From: Streptomyces sp. yr375
GTDB taxonomy: Bacteria; Actinomycetota; Actinomycetes; Streptomycetales; Streptomycetaceae
Length of the DNA: 64,000 bases
Reading direction: 5' to 3'
NCBI RefSeq assembly: GCF_900110755.1
Contig: NZ_FOFF01000017.1
Coordinates: forward strand, 85,319 to 149,318
Part shown: positions 1-7,320 of the stretch, piece by piece
How positions within the stretch are numbered: the first letter of the stretch is position 1
How the letters are laid out: each line of letters opens with the position of its first letter
Notes under the pieces: model-generated
Told to the model about the DNA's origin: nothing
What the model saw: the letters and a program-made list of their open reading frames with translations, nothing else
Database searches by the model: none
Program-made: the position numbers and the translations under genes

Positions 1-186
1 GGCGAGTGCGGCGGCCTCCTTGACTGCGGCGAGGGCGTCGATGAGGTGCGGGTAGGCGGAGATCGGCGTCCCGGTGATCGGAAAGTTCTCCGTGGCACGC
101 AGGGTGTGAACACCCCAGTACGCGTCGACGGGAACATCCCGATCACCGAGCAGATCGTGTTCGCTACGGCTGACAGCGACGGTCAT
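1..186 (-). CDS. aspA: Aspartate ammonia-lyase, N-terminal part (runs off the left edge)
   Basis: The 62 visible residues begin MTVAVSRSEHDLLGDRDVP and continue through YWGVHTLRATENFPITG, the N-terminal signature of the class II fumarase/aspartase superfamily (known family trait). Members of this type convert L-aspartate to fumarate and ammonia in the cytoplasm as homotetramers. The ATG at 186 is the natural start because it puts the conserved EHDLLG segment near residue 10; an AAGAGG lies about 12 nt upstream. The catalytic SS loop is outside the window. Its position downstream of asparagine permease and asparaginase on the same strand makes aspartase much more likely than fumarase: the three would turn imported asparagine into fumarate and two ammonia. 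A strong hairpin separates it from asparaginase, so it may be transcribed separately. Confidence 0.9.
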   Translation of the reverse strand, partial: MTVAVSRSEHDLLGDRDVPVDAYWGVHTLRATENFPITGTPISAYPHLIDALAAVKEAAALA

Positions 187-625
187 GAGAGCACGGCCTC
201 TTTCTGAGGGTGAGGGCGAGAAGAGGATGACTGACGTCCGACGGGGGCCCGACTCGGCCGGTAGGGCCGAACGGCGACCGCGGCACCCCCGGTGGCCGGC
301 CCAGACGGCCGACGCCCCCGATGGACACGTCCCCGGTCCACTCGGCGGTGCCGACAGCCCCGCTGATCCAGCGGCTGGACGGCACCTCCAGGGCGACAAC
401 CTCGCTGTGGCCGCGCACCTGCCCGGTGGACGCCGAGCCGGTCCCGACCGGACGACGGTGACGGCCCGACGGCCCCGCCCGACGACCGGCGGTGACGGTC
501 CGACCGGCAGGGTGGCGGTGGGCCGTCCGACCGGCGACCGGCCGTGACGGCCGGTCGCCGGACGGCTCCCGGTGTCCGACCGGCCGGAAGGGCACCGGCG
601 CAGCGGCCGCGTTGGTTCGTGTGGG
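187..625. other. 439-nt GC-rich non-coding spacer
   Basis: No convincing gene lies here. The open frames are arginine/proline-rich translations of GC-rich repeats. The right half (about 440-590) is built from short repeated words such as GTCCGACCGGC (near 498, 525 and 574) and holds the long hairpin listed separately. Promoter signals for aspA should lie near 190-260, but I cannot point to a convincing -35/-10 pair. Confidence 0.6.
531..561 (-). terminator. Perfect 14-bp-stem hairpin after the asparaginase gene
   Basis: Positions 531-544 and 548-561 are exact inverted complements with a TGA loop; the core arm is GCGACCGGCCG. It lies 65 nt downstream of the asparaginase stop on the minus strand. 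It has no U-tract, which is common for Streptomyces terminators. It may also work in the opposite direction. Confidence 0.6.
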
Positions 626-1684
626 TCAGGTGCTGGGACCGGCCGGGTCGAGGGTTTGGGTTGGGTGGATGTGGCCGACTGGTTGGCCGCCGCCGAGGAG
701 GGGCTCGCCCTTGAATTCGGTGAGGAGGGCGGGGTCCACGCCCGCTCGGGCGAGGGCCGCCGCCGTCACCGGGACGCGGGCGCGGTTCGCGCCGTCGGAG
801 ATCTTGACGGCGACCGCCCGGCCGTCGGGGAGGGCGGCGACCCCGACGCCCTCGAAGCCGTCCTTGGCCAGGAGGCCGGGGACGGCCCGCATCAGGGCGG
901 CGACGTCCCGGCCGGCGCCGGAGGCCATCTCGGCGTGGTCGCGCATGGCGTCCGCGACGCGGGCCTCCGGGGTGCCGGGGGCCGCCGTGGTGATGCGGGC
1001 GACGGCCCGGGCGAGGCCGTGCAGGGAGACGGAGAAGAGCGGGGCGCCGCACCCGTCGACGGTGACCCGGGCGATCCGCTGCCCGGTGAGGTCCTCGACG
1101 ATCTCGGCTATCGCCTGCTGGAGCGGGTGCCCCGGGTCGAGGTAACCGTCGAGGGACCAGCCGTTGAGCACGCACGTGTACAGCATGGCCGCGTGCTTGC
1201 CGGAGCAGTTCTGGGCCAGCCGGGAGGGCTCGCGGCCCTCCCGTATCCACGCGTCGCGGACCGCCGGGCCGTACGGCAGGTCCGGCACGTTGCGCAGGTC
1301 GTCCTCCGTGACACCGCCCAGTTCGAGGATCCGCCGGGCCCCGGCGAGGTGGCGTTCCTCGCCGGAGTGGCTGGCGGCGGCGAGCGAGAGCAGCTCGCCT
1401 TCGAGCGGCAGCCCGGCCCGCAGCATGGCGACGGCCTGGACGGGCTTGAGCGCCGAGCGCGGGTAGCACGCGGCCTCGATGTCGCCGAGCTGGAACTCGA
1501 CCTCGCCGCCCGCGCCGAGGACGACGACGGAGCCGTAGTGGATCCCCTCGGTCACCCCGCCGCGCACGAGCTGGGCGACGGGTGCGTGGCGGGGTTCGCG
1601 GATCGCGGGCGCCTGGGCGAGGGAACTGCCGTACATCACTGCCTGGGTCTCGGGTGGGGTGTCGGGGAGCGGCGCCGGGGTCAC
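626..1684 (-). CDS. L-asparaginase, PF06089 (asparaginase II) type
   Basis: This is a cytoplasmic asparaginase of the Rhizobium-type family (asparagine to aspartate and ammonia). Family marks are an N-terminal APVAQLVRGGVTEGIHYGSV segment, the NCSGKHAAML box near mid-protein and a C-terminal KISDGANRARVPV region. The family is unrelated to the E. coli AnsA/AnsB fold. The GTG at 1684 overlaps the permease stop codon (GTGA), which implies translational coupling and gives 352 residues. An ATG at 1636 would give 336 and also keeps the whole conserved region, so the start is not certain. It is the second gene of a regulator-permease-asparaginase operon and is followed by the strong hairpin at 531-561. 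Confidence 0.9.
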   Translation of the reverse strand: MTPAPLPDTPPETQAVMYGSSLAQAPAIREPRHAPVAQLVRGGVTEGIHYGSVVVLGAGGEVEFQLGDIEAACYPRSALKPVQAVAMLRAGLPLEGELLSLAAASHSGEERHLAGARRILELGGVTEDDLRNVPDLPYGPAVRDAWIREGREPSRLAQNCSGKHAAMLYTCVLNGWSLDGYLDPGHPLQQAIAEIVEDLTGQRIARVTVDGCGAPLFSVSLHGLARAVARITTAAPGTPEARVADAMRDHAEMASGAGRDVAALMRAVPGLLAKDGFEGVGVAALPDGRAVAVKISDGANRARVPVTAAALARAGVDPALLTEFKGEPLLGGGQPVGHIHPTQTLDPAGPST

Positions 1685-3120
1685 GCGTCGGCCTTGGCCG
1701 CCGTACGGGCGCGGTTGCGGCGGATGGCGTACCAGCCGGCGACCAGCGCGGCGACGATCAGCGGCAGGCACAGCACGGTGGTGCGTCCGGCGCCGCCGTC
1801 GGCGTACATGAGGACCAGGACCGAGGCGAGGAAGAACAGCGTGACGAGTTCGGTCCAGGGGGAGCCCGGGAGCTGGTAGCTCGGGCGCGTCAGCTCGCCC
1901 TTCTGGGTCTTCTGCCAGAAGAGGAGGTGACAGATCATGATCATGCCCCAGGTGGAGATGATGCCGAGCGCCGCGAAGTTGAGGACGATCTCGAAGGCGT
2001 CCGCCGGGACGACGAAGTTCAGGCCGACGCCGAGGACGCAGATCCCGCTGGTGAGCAGGATGCCGCCGTACGGGACCTGGCTGCGGCTCATCACGCCGGT
2101 GAACCTGGGGGCGGAGCCCGACATGGCCATGGAGCGCAGGATGCGGCCGGTGGAGTACAGGCCGGAGTTCAGGGACGACATGGCGGCGGTGAGCACCACC
2201 AGGTTCATCACGCCGCCCGCCGCCGGGATGCCGATGTTGGACAGGACCGTCACGAAGGGGCTCTCGCCGGACGTGTACTTGTTCCACGGCATCAGCATCG
2301 ACAGCAGGACGACCGAGCCGACGTAGAACAGGCCGACGCGCCACATGATCGAGTTGATCGCCTTCGGCATGATCTTCTCGGGGTTCTGCGTCTCGCCCGC
2401 CGCGACGCCGACGAGTTCGACCGAGGCGTAGGCGAAGACGACGCCCTGGATGATCAGCAGCATGGGCAGCAGGCCGTTGGGGAAGATGCCGCCGTTGTCG
2501 GTGATGAGGGACGGGCCGGGGGTCGTGCCGTCGACGGGGTGCTGGGTGACCAGCAGGAAGATGCCGATGCACATGAAGATCACCAGCGCGCTGACCTTCA
2601 CGATGGCGAACCAGAACTCCAGCTCGCCGAAGATCTTCACCGAGATCAGGTTCACGGTGAGGACCACGGCCAGGGCGATCAGCGCGATCACCCACTGGGG
2701 GATGTCGGAGAACATGCCCCAGTAGTGGGTGTAGGTGGCGACCGCGGTGATGTCGGCGATGCCGGTGGTGGCCCAGTTCAGGAAGTACATCCAGCCGGCC
2801 GTGTACGCGCCCTTCTCGCCGAGGAACTCCCGGGCGTACGACACGAACGCGCCGGAGGACGGGCGGTACAGGACGAGTTCGCCGAGGGCGCGCACGACGA
2901 GGAAGGCGAAGACTCCGCAGACCGCGTAGGCGATGAAGAGGGAGGGTCCGGCGTCGGCGAGGCGGCCGCCGGCGCCGAGGAAGAGGCCGGTGCCGATGGC
3001 TCCGCCGATGGCGATCATGTTGACGTGCCGGGACTTCAGCGACTTGCTGTAGCCCTCGTCTCCGGCGTCGACGTGACGGGGGGAGGTGCGCGTCTCGTCT
3101 TCGAGGTGCTGGTCGCTCAC
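1681..3120 (-). CDS. ansP: L-asparagine permease (AnsP-like amino acid transporter)
   Basis: This is a 479-residue amino acid-polyamine-organocation (APC) permease with about 12 hydrophobic segments. The first one carries the family motif region MIAIGGAIGTGLFLGAG just after a basic KSLKSRHVN stretch, and a hydrophilic C-terminus ends in RRNRARTAAKADA. The overall pattern matches the AnsP/GabP branch. Asparagine as substrate is inferred mainly from the coupled asparaginase. The GTG start at 3120 overlaps the stop of the upstream regulator (GTGA), and the stop overlaps the asparaginase GTG, so three genes are translationally linked. Confidence 0.88.
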   Translation of the reverse strand: MSDQHLEDETRTSPRHVDAGDEGYSKSLKSRHVNMIAIGGAIGTGLFLGAGGRLADAGPSLFIAYAVCGVFAFLVVRALGELVLYRPSSGAFVSYAREFLGEKGAYTAGWMYFLNWATTGIADITAVATYTHYWGMFSDIPQWVIALIALAVVLTVNLISVKIFGELEFWFAIVKVSALVIFMCIGIFLLVTQHPVDGTTPGPSLITDNGGIFPNGLLPMLLIIQGVVFAYASVELVGVAAGETQNPEKIMPKAINSIMWRVGLFYVGSVVLLSMLMPWNKYTSGESPFVTVLSNIGIPAAGGVMNLVVLTAAMSSLNSGLYSTGRILRSMAMSGSAPRFTGVMSRSQVPYGGILLTSGICVLGVGLNFVVPADAFEIVLNFAALGIISTWGMIMICHLLFWQKTQKGELTRPSYQLPGSPWTELVTLFFLASVLVLMYADGGAGRTTVLCLPLIVAALVAGWYAIRRNRARTAAKADA

Positions 3121-3848
3121 GCCGCGGGTCCGCCTTCCAGGGGGGAGTGCGTGCGCGGGGCGCGCACGATGTCGGTGAGGGTGGTCTCGACGCGGTCGAG
3201 GTGATGGCTCATCGCCTCCACCGCGTCGGGTTCGGAACCGTCGATCAGGGCCTCGACGATCGCCCGGTGCTCGCGGTTGGACTGCTCGCGCCGCCCGCCC
3301 AGTTCGTTGAGGAAGGCGGACTGACGCGCCAGCGCGTCCCGGATCTCCTCGATGACCCGGCGGAACACCGGGTTCTGGGCGGACTCGGCGACGGTCAGGT
3401 GGAAGAGGCTGTCCATCGCGACCCACGCGGTGGTGTCCGTCTCCCGCTCCATGCGGTCCAGGAGGTGCGCCAGGTGGTCCAGGTTCTCGGGGGTGCGGCG
3501 CAGCGCCGCGTACCCGGCGACCGGGATCTCGACGTGCCGGCGCACCTCCAGCAGGTCGCTGGCCGCGTAGTCGCCGAAGGTGGGGTCCTCGACGGTGTTC
3601 GCGATCACGAAGGTGCCCTTGCCGGTCTTGGCGACCGTCAGGCCCATGGTCTGCAGCGCGCGCAGGGCCTCGCGCAGGACGGGCCGGGACACCTCGAGGG
3701 TTCGGCAGAGCTCCGCCTCGGAGGGGAGCTTGTCGCCGATGGCGTACTCACCGCGCTCGATGGCGACGCGGAGGTGGGTGAGGACCGCTTCCATCGCGCT
3801 GACGCGCCGCGGTGCCGAGCCACCTGTCTGGCTGTCTGACAGGTTCAC
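3117..3848 (-). CDS. FadR-subfamily GntR regulator of the asparagine operon
   Basis: The 243-residue protein has an N-terminal winged helix at about residues 20-85 (LPSEAELCRTLEVSRPVLREALRAL is the recognition region, closing with GKGTFVI) and an all-helical FCD ligand domain at about 105-225. The FCD metal/ligand histidines are plausible in FHLTVAE, REHRAI and MSHHLDR. It is the first gene of the operon and its stop overlaps the permease GTG, so it most likely senses asparagine or aspartate and autoregulates. The ligand is inference. No clear operator palindrome was found in the 56 nt between its start and the terminator at 3895-3926. Confidence 0.88.
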   Translation of the reverse strand: MNLSDSQTGGSAPRRVSAMEAVLTHLRVAIERGEYAIGDKLPSEAELCRTLEVSRPVLREALRALQTMGLTVAKTGKGTFVIANTVEDPTFGDYAASDLLEVRRHVEIPVAGYAALRRTPENLDHLAHLLDRMERETDTTAWVAMDSLFHLTVAESAQNPVFRRVIEEIRDALARQSAFLNELGGRREQSNREHRAIVEALIDGSEPDAVEAMSHHLDRVETTLTDIVRAPRTHSPLEGGPAA

Positions 3849-3894
3849 GGGAGTGATCCTGCGGGTGGCCGAAGGTCGCTGTCAAGACAAACTG

Positions 3895-3926
3895 AAAACA
3901 AAAATTCAGGGGGCGGGCGGCCTGAA
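3895..3926 (-). terminator. Intrinsic terminator of uppP
   Basis: On the minus strand TTCAGG and CCTGAA pair around a C-rich loop, followed by TTTTTGTTTT (complement of 3895-3904). This is a classic U-tract terminator, unusual in such GC-rich DNA, and lies 35 nt after the uppP stop. Confidence 0.8.
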
Positions 3927-3961
3927 TGGCAACGCCTCGCCCCCTGCGGGGTTTTCGGTGC

Positions 3962-4798
3962 TCAGCCGGCGAGGACCCCGGTGGCCAGCAGTCCGAACAG
4001 CGCCAGGCCGACGACGATGCGGTAGACGACGAACGCGTTGAAGGAGTGCTTGGCGACGAACTTCAGCAGCCAGGCGATGGACGCGTAGGCGACGACGAAG
4101 GACACGGCCGTGCCGACGACCAGCGGCGCCGCGCCCGCGCCGGTGCCCAGGGCGTCCTTCAGCTCGTAGATCCCGGCGCCCGTCAGGGCGGGGATGCCGA
4201 GGAAGAACGACAGGCGGGTGGCGGCGACCCGGTCCAGGTCGAGGATGAGCGCGGTGGACATGGTGGCGCCGGAGCGGGAGAAGCCGGGGAAGAGCAGCGC
4301 CAGGATCTGGGAACTGCCGACGAGCATCGCGTCCTTGAACGAGGTGTCGTCCTCGCCGCGCTTGTGGCGGCCCATCTGGTCGGCCGCCCACATCACACCG
4401 CTGCCGACGATCAGCGAGCCCGCGACCACCCACAGGGAGGCCAGCGGCCCCTCGATGAGCGGCTTGGCGGCGAGGCCCACGACGACGATCGGGATCGTCG
4501 CGTAGATCACCCACCAGGCGAACTTGTAGTCGTGGTGGTGGCGTTCCCCGCGGTCGCGCAGTCCCCGGAACCAGGCCGACACGATCCGCACGATGTCCTT
4601 GCGGAAGTACACCAGCACGGCGGCGATCGCCCCGACCTGGATCACGGCCGAGAAGCCGACGACGGCGTCGTCGTCGACCGGGATGTTCATCAGGCCTTCG
4701 GTGATCTTCAGGTGTCCGGTCGAGGAGACGGGGAGGAACTCGGTCACTCCCTCGACGGCTCCGAGGACGACGGCTTGGCCGACGGAGATGGCGCTCAT
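3962..4798 (-). CDS. uppP: Undecaprenyl-diphosphatase (UppP/BacA)
   Basis: This integral membrane phosphatase dephosphorylates undecaprenyl diphosphate to recycle the lipid carrier of peptidoglycan synthesis; extra copies give bacitracin tolerance (known for the family). The 278 residues show the glutamate-rich catalytic motif EGVTEFLPVSSTGH at about 16-29 and the second motif PGFSRSGAT near 170, in a background of about eight membrane helices. Length and motifs are normal for the family. The ATG at 4798 has only a weak ribosome site (GGATCCC). It is a single-gene unit with its own terminator downstream and a small palindrome upstream. Confidence 0.96.
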   Translation of the reverse strand: MSAISVGQAVVLGAVEGVTEFLPVSSTGHLKITEGLMNIPVDDDAVVGFSAVIQVGAIAAVLVYFRKDIVRIVSAWFRGLRDRGERHHHDYKFAWWVIYATIPIVVVGLAAKPLIEGPLASLWVVAGSLIVGSGVMWAADQMGRHKRGEDDTSFKDAMLVGSSQILALLFPGFSRSGATMSTALILDLDRVAATRLSFFLGIPALTGAGIYELKDALGTGAGAAPLVVGTAVSFVVAYASIAWLLKFVAKHSFNAFVVYRIVVGLALFGLLATGVLAG

Positions 4799-4827
4799 GG
4801 GATCCAGTTCTGAGAAGACGAATCGGT

Positions 4828-4841
4828 CGACAACGTTGTAG
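4828..4841. promoter_or_regulatory. Palindrome ahead of uppP
   Basis: CGACAACGTTGTAG is a near-perfect palindrome centred on AACGTT, 30 bp upstream of the uppP start. Next to it GTTGTAGACGGTCC and GTCGTAGACAGTCC form a direct repeat about 20 bp apart. Either could be an operator; no regulator is identified. Confidence 0.35.
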
Positions 4842-4892
4842 ACGGTCCGGTGTCGTAGACAGTCCTACCAGGCCCTCAGCCGGTTAAGGGGT

Positions 4893-5258
4893 CTACGCCC
4901 ACACCGTCTGGCCTATCGCGACCCCGGCGAACGCGGCCCCGAGGCCGACGACCACGCTCGCGGCGGCGTTGGCGGCGGCGTAGAGGCCCGCGCCGGTCTC
5001 GGTCAGCCGGAGTGTCTCGTACGAGAACGTGGAGTACGTCGTCAGGGCCCCGCACAGCCCCGTTCCCAGGAACAATCGCAGGTCGGGGGTGATGTCGGCG
5101 GCGCCGGTCAGGGTGCCGAGGATGAGGCAGCCGGTGATGTTGACGACGAAGGTGCCCCAGGGGAAGACCGAGTCGTGCCGCGCCTGCACCGTGCGGTCGG
5201 TCAGGTAGCGCAGCGGGGCGCCGATCATGCCGCCGACGACGACCACCAGCCAGTTCAC
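4893..5258 (-). CDS. crcB: Fluoride channel subunit CrcB/Fluc (second of pair)
   Basis: The 121 residues form four hydrophobic helices, with the Fluc signatures GGMIGAPLRYL at about 9-19, GTFVVNITGC in helix 2 and GLCGALTTYSTFSYE in helix 3 (the phenylalanine/threonine-lined pore and central break). Fluc channels export fluoride as antiparallel dimers; two different neighbouring subunits usually form a heterodimer. The GTG start at 5258 overlaps the stop of the DUF190 frame (GTGA). It is the last gene of the crcB-DUF190-crcB operon. Confidence 0.95.
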   Translation of the reverse strand: MNWLVVVVGGMIGAPLRYLTDRTVQARHDSVFPWGTFVVNITGCLILGTLTGAADITPDLRLFLGTGLCGALTTYSTFSYETLRLTETGAGLYAAANAAASVVVGLGAAFAGVAIGQTVWA

Positions 5259-5661
5259 AACGACTTCTTACCCTTCGTGTCCGAATCGCCCTGGTCTCCG
5301 TGGCGGCCCTGGGCCGGCTTCTCGACCCGGCCGACGTACCTGATGACCTCGCACGGGTCGAGGGTGACCATCCCCTCCGTGACGAGTTCGTCGAGCTGCG
5401 GGAGGAAGGCCCGTACCCGCTCCTCGGTGTCCACGACGACGATCGCCACCGGCAGGTCCTCGCTGAGCGAGAGCAGCCGGGAGGTGTGGATGCGGGACGA
5501 CGCGCCGAAGCCCTCGATGCCCCGGAACACGCTGGCGCCGGCCAGACCCGCCGTGTGTGCGCGCGGTGCACGATCTCCGTGTAGAGGGGCTTGCGGTGCC
5601 AGGTGTCGTTCTCGCCGACGAAGACGGTCAGCCGCAGGGCGCTGCCGGTGAGTCGCGTCAT
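5255..5661 (-). pseudogene. DUF190 (PII-like) gene with a frameshift, between two crcB genes
   Basis: The start (ATG at 5661, overlapping the upstream crcB stop as ATGA) encodes MTRLTGSALRLTVFVGEND and on to IVHRAHT. The rest of a DUF190 protein, from AGLAGASVFRGIEGFG to the end, continues in another frame. The switch falls in a CACACA dinucleotide run near 5558-5566; removing two bases there restores a 134-residue DUF190 protein, a normal length. The 407-nt span is not a multiple of three, which agrees. DUF190 proteins are small ferredoxin-fold, PII-like proteins that often travel with crcB and may regulate it. The frameshift is either a real slippage mutation or a sequencing slip in the CA run. 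Confidence 0.75.
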
Positions 5662-6113
5662 CGCAGCCTCCACTGGAGAGCGCGGCGGGTCGCGGTGGCC
5701 GCGAGCCACACCGCCGTGAGCGCCGCGCACAGGGTCGCGGCGAGATAGGCCAGGGCCGTGCCGGGGCGGCCGGCGTCGACGAGGCGCTGGATGTCCACGG
5801 TGTACGTGGAGAAGGTGGTGAAGCCGCCGAGGATGCCGGTGCCGAAGAAGGGGCGCACCAGCCGGTGGACGGTCAGGGCCTCGGTGACGAGGACCAGGAA
5901 GACGCCGATCACGGCGCAGCCGACGACGTTCACCCAGAAGGTCGTCCAGGGGAAGCCGCCGCTGTGCGTGGGCCACCACAGCGAGGCCGCGTAGCGGGCG
6001 GCGGCGCCGATCCCGCCGCCGACCGCCACGACGGCGACCACCGGGAGCTGACCGGCCCCGGTGGTGCGCCGCGGTACGCCGGTACGGAGGCTGCCCGCCT
6101 CCGGAGTTGTCAT
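5658..6113 (-). CDS. crcB: Fluoride channel subunit CrcB/Fluc (first of pair)
   Basis: This 151-residue Fluc protein has an N-terminal soluble extension of about 24 residues, then GGGIGAAARYAAS, TTFWVNVVGCAVIG and GILGGFTTFSTYTVD, the same three signatures as the partner gene. It leads the operon; its stop overlaps the DUF190 start. It resembles the partner only in the motifs, which fits a heterodimer rather than a recent duplication. I did not find a convincing fluoride riboswitch in the 77 nt upstream, which instead hold the terminator of the next gene. Confidence 0.94.
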   Translation of the reverse strand: MTTPEAGSLRTGVPRRTTGAGQLPVVAVVAVGGGIGAAARYAASLWWPTHSGGFPWTTFWVNVVGCAVIGVFLVLVTEALTVHRLVRPFFGTGILGGFTTFSTYTVDIQRLVDAGRPGTALAYLAATLCAALTAVWLAATATRRALQWRLR

Positions 6114-6126
6114 GTCGTACGTCTCC

Positions 6127-6174
6127 TGCCCGGCCGGGACGACCCCGTGTCGTCGGGGTGATCACGGCCGGGCA
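6127..6174 (-). terminator. Hairpin after the propeller gene
   Basis: TGCCCGGCCG (6127-6136) pairs exactly with CGGCCGGGCA (6165-6174), with a second possible stem inside the loop. It begins 17 nt past the stop of the minus-strand gene at 6191. Confidence 0.65.
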
Positions 6175-6190
6175 CCAGCCTAGCGCCGCC

Positions 6191-7159
6191 TCATTTGGTG
6201 ACGGGCGCCTCGCAGACCGCGATGCCCCGCTCCCAGAGGCTGCCCAGGACCAGCTTGCCGCCGGTCTCGCAGACGCTGGTGACCATGCGGAATCCGGAGC
6301 GGCGGCGGGTGAGGTGGTGCAGGACTTGGCCGTCGTCGTCGACCGCGAGCACGCCGGCCCGGGCGGCGGGACGGTAGGGCGCCCTCAGGGCCACCCGGGC
6401 GGCGCGGCGGCGTACGGCGGGGGCGGCGCGGTGCAGGAGGTCGAGGGGTGGCACGCGCGGGCCGGCCAGGGCGACCCAGACGGGGCCGTCGGGCGCGCCG
6501 CGCCACAGGTTGTCCGGGAAGCCGGGCAGGTTCTCGACGAGGGGTTCGGCCTGTCCGGCGCGGGGGCCGGTGAGCCGGTAGCGGGTGAGGCGGCGGGCGC
6601 CGGTCTCGGCGACGATCAGGCAGGAGTCGTCGGCGCTGCGGGCCAGGCCGTTGGCGAACTGGAGTCCTTCCAGGGCGACTTCGGCCTCGCGGGCGCCGGG
6701 GGCGAGGCGCAGCAGGCGTCCGGTGCCGCCGTGTTCGACGATGTCGCCGAGCCAGTCCCGCAGCGGGTGGACCCGGCTGGAGACGGTGAAGTACACGGTG
6801 CCGTCGGGCAGGGCGACGGCGTTGCTGCAGAACCGCAGCCGCTCCCCCGCCGCCGAGTCGGTCAGGACGCGGACCTTGCAGGTGCCGCCGTCGGGGTCCA
6901 GGCGCAGCAGCGCGCCGTCGGCGCAGCACACCAACAGGTCGCCGTCCGGGAGGAGTTCGAGGCCGAGCGGGCGGCCGCCGATCTCGCCGATGTGCTCGAC
7001 CCGGGCGGCGGGCGGGTCCTCCAGACCGTCGATCCGCAGGATCCTCCCGTCCGCCACCCCGGTCAGTACCCGCCCTCTCGGGTCGGCGACGACGTCTTCC
7101 GGGCCGTGCCCGGGGAGTGTGATGTACCTGAGGGGGACGAGAGGCGTCCGACGGTCCAT
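6191..7159 (-). CDS. Strictosidine-synthase/SMP-30-like beta-propeller protein
   Basis: The 322-residue protein has repeated propeller blades (GPEDVVADPRGRVLTG, RPLGLELLPDGDLLVC, CSNAVALPDGTVYFT, FANGLARSADDSCLIV, FPDNLWRGAPDGPVWV). The order and the FPDN block match the strictosidine-synthase-like branch that includes lactonases and calcium-dependent hydrolases. No signal peptide is present, so it should be cytoplasmic. A lactonase or esterase role is possible but the substrate cannot be read from the sequence. The ATG at 7159 is chosen because the first blade starts close after it; AAGGAAGGG lies about 13 nt upstream. It stands alone between two hairpins, downstream of but transcriptionally separated from the galactan genes. 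Confidence 0.82.
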   Translation of the reverse strand: MDRRTPLVPLRYITLPGHGPEDVVADPRGRVLTGVADGRILRIDGLEDPPAARVEHIGEIGGRPLGLELLPDGDLLVCCADGALLRLDPDGGTCKVRVLTDSAAGERLRFCSNAVALPDGTVYFTVSSRVHPLRDWLGDIVEHGGTGRLLRLAPGAREAEVALEGLQFANGLARSADDSCLIVAETGARRLTRYRLTGPRAGQAEPLVENLPGFPDNLWRGAPDGPVWVALAGPRVPPLDLLHRAAPAVRRRAARVALRAPYRPAARAGVLAVDDDGQVLHHLTRRRSGFRMVTSVCETGGKLVLGSLWERGIAVCEAPVTK

Positions 7160-7259
7160 ATGAGGTCCGCCCTTCCTTCGGGAGGCGGCCATCCTCGCAG
7201 GCAGACGTGGCGTGGGTGGGTCGTTTTCGTGGTCTTTTGCAGGGCTTTTCCGAACGGGC

Positions 7260-7292
7260 GGGGGCCCGGCCGCGGGCTGCGGCCGGGCCCCC
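7260..7292 (-). terminator. Perfect 14-bp-stem terminator of the galactanase gene
   Basis: GGGGGCCCGGCCGC (7260-7273) and its exact complement (7279-7292) flank a GGGCT loop, 28 nt after the GH53 stop on the minus strand. Confidence 0.8.
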
Positions 7293-7320
7293 TCTCCACG
7301 CGTCGGGTCGGGTGGCGGGA

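Noticed and set aside
164..595. 143-codon minus-strand frame in the spacer between asparaginase and aspA
   Set aside because: Low-complexity translation of GC repeats across the hairpin; no ribosome site and no family pattern.
183..1469. Long minus-strand frame over the spacer and asparaginase gene
   Set aside because: Arg/Pro/Gly-rich shadow in another frame; asparaginase motifs lie in a different frame.
6114..6190. Possible fluoride riboswitch ahead of the first crcB
   Set aside because: The space is short and is taken up by the terminator hairpin of the neighbouring gene; no pseudoknot core was seen.
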